From: Daucus carota subsp. sativus
Taxonomy: Eukaryota > Streptophyta > Magnoliopsida > Apiales > Apiaceae
Reading direction: 5' to 3'
Assembly: GCF_001625215.2 (NCBI RefSeq)
Contig: NC_030386.2
Span: forward strand, 40,332,796-40,396,795
DNA length: 64,000 bases
Shown here: positions 59,787 to 64,000 of the stretch, piece by piece
How positions within the stretch are numbered: the first letter of the stretch is position 1
Layout: each line of letters starts with the position of its first letter
Position numbers and translations under genes: made by a program
Notes under the pieces: model-generated
Databases searched by the model: none
What the model was told of the DNA's origin: nothing
What the model saw: the letters and a program-made list of their open reading frames with translations, nothing else

Positions 59787-60086
59787 CTCCCTCCGTCTCA
59801 ATTTATAGGTCCAGTTTGGGAAAAAAAATTGTCCCAAAATACTTGTCCCTCTCTTCTTTCAATACAAATTTATCTACATATTAATTGTGATTTTTTTGAA
59901 ACTCAACATTATTCTCATTTCTCAATGCACTAAATCCCTATATTTATTGTGATTTTTTTGAAATTCAACAATATTCTCACTTATCAATGCACTAATTAAT
60001 ATACATGAGATAAGATTCCATCTAACCAACTTTTTTCTTAATATTGGTGTTTATTCCAAAATGGACCTATAAATTGAGACGGGGAG
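59787..60086. mobile_element. Stowaway-type MITE
   Basis: CTCCCTCCGTCTCAATTTAT at the left and ATAAATTGAGACGGGGAG at the right, flanked by TA, with GGTCCAGTTTGGG / CCAAAATGGACC inside. It contains a short direct repeat of TATTGTGATTTTTTTGAAA. Confidence 0.9.
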
Positions 60087-60324
60087 TAACTTTTAGTAGA
60101 AAATGAGTAACGAAATTTTGACTGTTTCCTAACCGCGGTTCCAAAAGAACATGAATGAGCCATGACATAATGAAATTTAGAAGTCAAAATCTGTCCTCAA
60201 TAAATCTATCTTCTGATTAGAACCAAACTATGACTAATGACTAACAGCCATAATCGGAAAAAAGAATAACCATGAACGATCGATGAACCATGCTGTATTT
60301 ACGTAATCATCAGTGATTAATCTC

Positions 60325-61503
60325 TCATGAAGAAGCGTGGAGGGCATGGCCTTGATCTTGTAAAAATGGATGCAGTCTAGGTTTAGTAGCCGTGGCTGTG
60401 ACGGTGGTCGTGGAAGCCACGCGCTCACAAGAGGGGCACATAGTGAGCGTGGTGGCTGGAAGCTGCATGTAGAAAGGCTTGGAAGATTTAAGAGCTCTTA
60501 ATTCTTGAAGCTCTTTCTGTAACCTCCTGTTCTCTTCTGTCAGTGTCTCGCAACATCTCTTTAAATACTCGCAATCCACCTCTGTTTGCTTCAGCTTTGT
60601 TCTGCACTCGGTAATCAATTGTAATTAATAATTTGTCACCGATGGAATTTATTATTTGACGCTAACAAACCAGGAATCTGGCAAGAAAGACAGATTGTAC
60701 ACACCTCGCTCTTCTGTTCTGGAACCAGACTTCGACTTGGCGTGGGCGGAGATTGAGTTGTTTTGCCAGAGCTTGCTTTTGCTTCTGCATTCAGCACAAC
60801 AGATTAGTATATTTTACATGATTCTGTTTTAATAAAAGAATTGAATGGTACTGTATTGACTTACTGGATTGAGGGTATGATGTTCCTTAAAGCTGTCTTC
60901 AAGAAAAGCAGATTGGTCTTTGGTAAGCCGAAGTTTCTTCCTAGACAAAATGAGTCCGTTGTCTTCATCATCACTTCCACCTCTAGAATTCGAATCTCTT
61001 TCTGTTTCGACATGACCGTCTTCTCTCTTATGGTTATGTCTTCTGTTTCTGTACATATGAAATGATGAGCTGTCCGGAGATGACGAGTCTGTCCCGCCGC
61101 CCTCCGCGTTTATTCTTTCAGATGTCACTGCATGATTATTAGACAAAATTAATATCATGACAATATATATTCATCGAGTAGTTGAAAATATTTGTATTCA
61201 TTTGGGGAGTAGGAAAATGATGAGCTTACAGTTAATTTGGTTATGGGACAGCCATGGAAAAGGGAGTTGATGAGAAGGTTTATGATGAGTAGAAAAAGGG
61301 ACAAGGTGAAGCTCAACTGATGGACTATGATCATCAGTAGTTAATCTGTCAACTCGTTTGCTCGTCATCTCATCGCTGACAGATAGAGCTAATCCCATGC
61401 AAAACCCTAGACCATCATCTAATTTCTTCACCGTTTCATTTGATTTTCCAAATAATCTGAATGGCTGCTTCTGTGTTTCTCCTAAGCTTAAGCCCAACTC
61501 CAT
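60325..61503 (-). CDS. HAT14: HD-Zip class II transcription factor (HAT14-like)
   Basis: Nuclear homeodomain-leucine zipper factor; class II members usually repress transcription in light, shade and auxin responses. Four exons: 61503-61230, 61127-60865, 60784-60705 and 60601-60325 (TGA), giving 297 residues. The start [14 protein letters not shown] carries an EAR-like LxLxL-type motif and the HAT14-type [10 protein letters not shown] follows. The homeodomain begins at [20 protein letters not shown] and has [18 protein letters not shown] in helix III. The leucine zipper follows ([20 protein letters not shown]) and then the CPSCE motif that marks class II. All domain residues I can check look intact. 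Confidence 0.95.
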
Positions 61504-62446
61504 CGAGAGATTTGATATGGTTTTGGGAGCTGAGGAGGAGTTGAAGAGGGGGAGAGGGGGGTTTAATAGGAGGAAGAAAGAAACAAGGTAGTAGTTGGTG
61601 TGTAAATGTAGATTGTAGACACAAGATGCTAGAAAGTCATGCTTGTTTAATTAAGGGAAGATGATTAACAATAATGAAACAAGGGCTGGGGGTAGTAAAG
61701 ATTGACCGACAACGAGAGGTTGACAAAGGCACGTGAATTCATATTAATGTCCCATGCTTCAAACTGTGACTGCCGCTGCCTCATACACCACTCTACACAA
61801 TTATACTGACCACCACCTATTTTATCTGCACCAGTGCCAACATGTTAATTGGATGCATAAACAACTTTAAAAGTGCAGTCCTTTTTTTACTTTTATAAAA
61901 TATAATTTAATAATTTATTTTTAAATTCATTTTATATCAGAATAAAAATTAAAATATTATTACTTTAATAAAAATAAAATTATTTATAAAATATTATATA
62001 TAAAAAGTTATTAAATTTTATTTACTAATTTTATTCTATAATTCACTGGGATGGGAAATTAGGAGGGAGTATCAGGTAACAGTCCAGTGTAACTACTTGT
62101 CTACTGTCTCCAGATTGTCAAATGCAGATATGTTCGAGGGTTCGTGCAGTAGTATCTCTAGATTCTCTACATATCCACGCAGGGGTCAGAATGAAATCTA
62201 CTTGAAATATTGAGGATCATGCTAATTAAGAAGCTGTTGAGAATGTTAGATTCGAGTACTTATTTTGTAAACATTTTATTGACTTATTTATTTATCAATA
62301 TTAATTAAATTTTCTACCTTAAGCGAGAAATCATTTTTTTAAGTTTGCCCAACCAGGATTAATTCTATGTTTTTATTTACAATTAAATAAAATCAGTTAT
62401 AGGAATTTAAGAAGTCAATCCGATTATTAAACAGGATTAATTCTAT
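61504..62446. other. Upstream region of the HD-Zip gene
   Basis: It should contain the promoter and leader (purine-rich sequence just above the ATG at 61504-61590). Beyond about 61870 it is very AT-rich, with a lone Stowaway-like right end (AGGAGGGAGTA near 62060). Confidence 0.45.
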
Positions 62447-62454
62447 GTTTCTAT

Positions 62455-62982
62455 TAGGGGTGTGCACGGGTCGGTTCGGTTCGGTTTCTATCTAAAACCG
62501 TTACCGAACCGTGTATTTCGGTTCGGTTCGGTTTTTAGGTAGAAACCGTAACCGAACCGTTTGAAACGGTTTTTTTCGGTTCGGTTAACCGTCGGTCGGT
62601 TTCGGTTTTTTCCGGTTTTTATTTGATTGGAAACTAGTATATACAAATTTAATACTACATTTAATTTTAGAAAAATATTTATATACTTATAATATCAATT
62701 TCTCTTATTAAACTATATAAATAATATATTGTGTCACACACATATATATAATATGTTATATATAATAATATATAATAAATATTATATTTTTTTATATATT
62801 ATATAAACGGTTCGGTTTTTCGGTTCGGTTTTAGGGGTAAAACCGTAACCGTAACCAAACCGTTATGTCGGTTCGGTTCGGTTACGGTTTTTTTCGGTTT
62901 TTGTCGGTTACGGTTTTTTTCGGTTTGGTTTTTCGGTTTTTCGGCTCGGTTTCGGTTTTTCGGTTTTTTTTGCTCACCCCTA
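62455..62982. mobile_element. hAT-type element built of GGTTCGG repeats
   Basis: The ends TAGGGGTGTGCAC and TGCTCACCCCTA are inverted, and the 8-bp GTTTCTAT is duplicated at 62447-62454 and 62983-62990, as for hAT elements. Both arms are arrays of CGGTTCGGTT and CGGTTTTT motifs around an AT-rich centre (about 62630-62800). No transposase is present. Confidence 0.9.
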
Positions 62983-62990
62983 GTTTCTAT

Positions 62991-63518
62991 TTAAAATTAA
63001 CACGAAAAACTATTAATACTGATTGTAGTGGGTAAAATACAGGGGCATCCAAGCTACTAGATTCGTTGGGTACGGTGGTCTGAGCGACTACCTCATGTTG
63101 TTGAAAGTGAAGCTTTGAAATACACGAGCGAGGTGGAATAGGAGGCTCCCTCGTCTGACCAATATAAAATTGACTCACCAACCAATTTATACGCAGCCAC
63201 TGAAACTTTCAAATAACCACTGCCTTACTAGTAGTAGCTGCTTCTGCTGCTAGCATCATAGCTTAGACAAAGGTCTCAAAAGTGTAGCAGCAGCAGCAGC
63301 AGCAGCAGCATAGAGTTTGACCAAACCACAATCCCCAATTACGACTCCACATTGTCTTGTGCGCGTGCGCACACACAAGACCAGGGTGTTTTGGTTTAAG
63401 CAGACAATGTGGCCACCTTTTACTCCCGCTTTTCGCAGTATACCTGTGTGACAAGATATGAAATGAGTCGAATTATTATAATAGAGATATGATACAAATA
63501 AGTTATGAAATTATATTG
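62991..63518. other. Spacer with CAG microsatellite
   Basis: A (CAG/GCA)n tract of about eight units lies at about 63285-63310 and a short GTGCGCGTGCGCAC palindrome near 63360. No gene is recognisable. Confidence 0.55.
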
Positions 63519-63701
63519 TATTCGCACTTTTAAGTGTTTTGACCGGGTAGTTAAAAACATTATTTTTTAAATTTTCTTTTTCTGAATAAATTTTTATTCA
63601 GAAAAAGAAAATTTCAAAAATAATGTTTTTAACTACCCAATCAAAACATTTAAAAGTGTGTGCCAAAAATCAAAGCGTAATATAAAAAAACAAAGGGAGT
63701 A
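63519..63701. mobile_element. Hairpin MITE, Stowaway-related
   Basis: CACTTTTAAGTGTTTTGACC...GGGTAGTTAAAAACATTATT pairs with AATAATGTTTTTAACTACCC...AAACATTTAAAAGTG, meeting at TTTTTATTCAGAAAAAG. The right side ends ..AAACAAAGGGAGTA, a Stowaway-like terminus; the matching left end CTCCC is lost. Confidence 0.6.
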
Positions 63702-64000
63702 TTAAGCTAAGCTAAAAACCTTAGAATACATATTAAGCCAAGCAAAAAGCTGAAAATAAGGGAGAGGTGAGGATGGAGGCAGTATGTGATACCGGTTGCA
63801 TGAAAAATGAATAGTAAAAAATATTGAAATAGGAATTTAGATTTGTAGTAGGTAGAAGTGTGTGTCTGTGCAGAAACAGGATGCAGAAAGCATTGCTTAT
63901 TTGTCTGTAATAATAGTATAAATGTGAGTATAATATATGCAGTGGATGATTATGGAGTGAAGTGGTGATGTAGAGAAAAGAGAATAAATCATTTAAAAAA
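63702..64000. other. Window end, no feature seen
   Basis: AT- and AG-rich sequence without an open frame or repeat end that I can support. Confidence 0.5.

Noticed and set aside
1-64000. CRISPR array, bacterial operon or defence system
   Set aside because: Genes are split by spliceosomal introns and repeats are plant mobile elements; no spaced identical repeats with unique spacers occur.

Overview
The window is nuclear DNA of a flowering plant, almost certainly a eudicot. It is AT-rich, its genes are split by GT-AG introns, and every recognisable protein has its best remembered counterpart in Arabidopsis-type gene families. The spacers are full of plant Stowaway, Tourist, hAT, Mutator, TRIM/SMART and SINE-type repeats. 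I cannot name the species from sequence alone. Exon structures below were built by hand from splice signals, frame continuity and remembered family sequences; no alignment was run.

Layout. 1-1950: two related terminal-inverted-repeat elements, head to head; the left one carries a DnaJ-like gene fragment. 3022-6410 (+): CCR4-type deadenylase lacking only its first exon, which should lie upstream of the window. 9378-16360 (-): 12-exon F-box/LRR gene with a GC-AG intron. 17649-19692 (-): PTI1-like kinase. 21692-24938 (-): SINA-type RING E3 ligase. 26509-31662: mobile-element territory, with a Mutator-type element nested in a hAT element, a tiny Stowaway, a degenerate inverted-repeat element and a rearranged TRIM array. 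32192-37082: a 1.63-kb unit repeated three times in tandem with almost no divergence. 37989-38786: broken auxilin-like J-domain gene. 41508-42356 (-): intact, intronless UFD1-like gene. 45582-45829: BPA1-like gene fragment, followed by Helitron-like 3' ends. 48104-49357 (-): second, broken UFD1-like copy with a repeated N-terminus. 50210-51940 (-): WCRKC thioredoxin with a SMART element in an intron. 53922-56470 (+): trichome-birefringence-like acetyltransferase. 57347-60086: Stowaway elements and a SINE. 60325-61503 (-): HD-Zip II factor resembling HAT14. 62455-62982: hAT-type element made of GGTTCGG repeats.

The genes do not form a pathway. They are ordinary housekeeping and regulatory genes: mRNA decay, ubiquitin ligases, signalling, redox, cell wall and transcription. 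Two SCF/SINA-type ligase genes and two UFD1-like copies touch the ubiquitin system, but I see no evidence that they are functionally linked. The most unusual part is 30-49 kb, where gene fragments, recent tandem duplication, rearranged retroelements and Helitron-like ends lie together. I found no convincing new biological system; the best leads are the structural ones listed in the findings.
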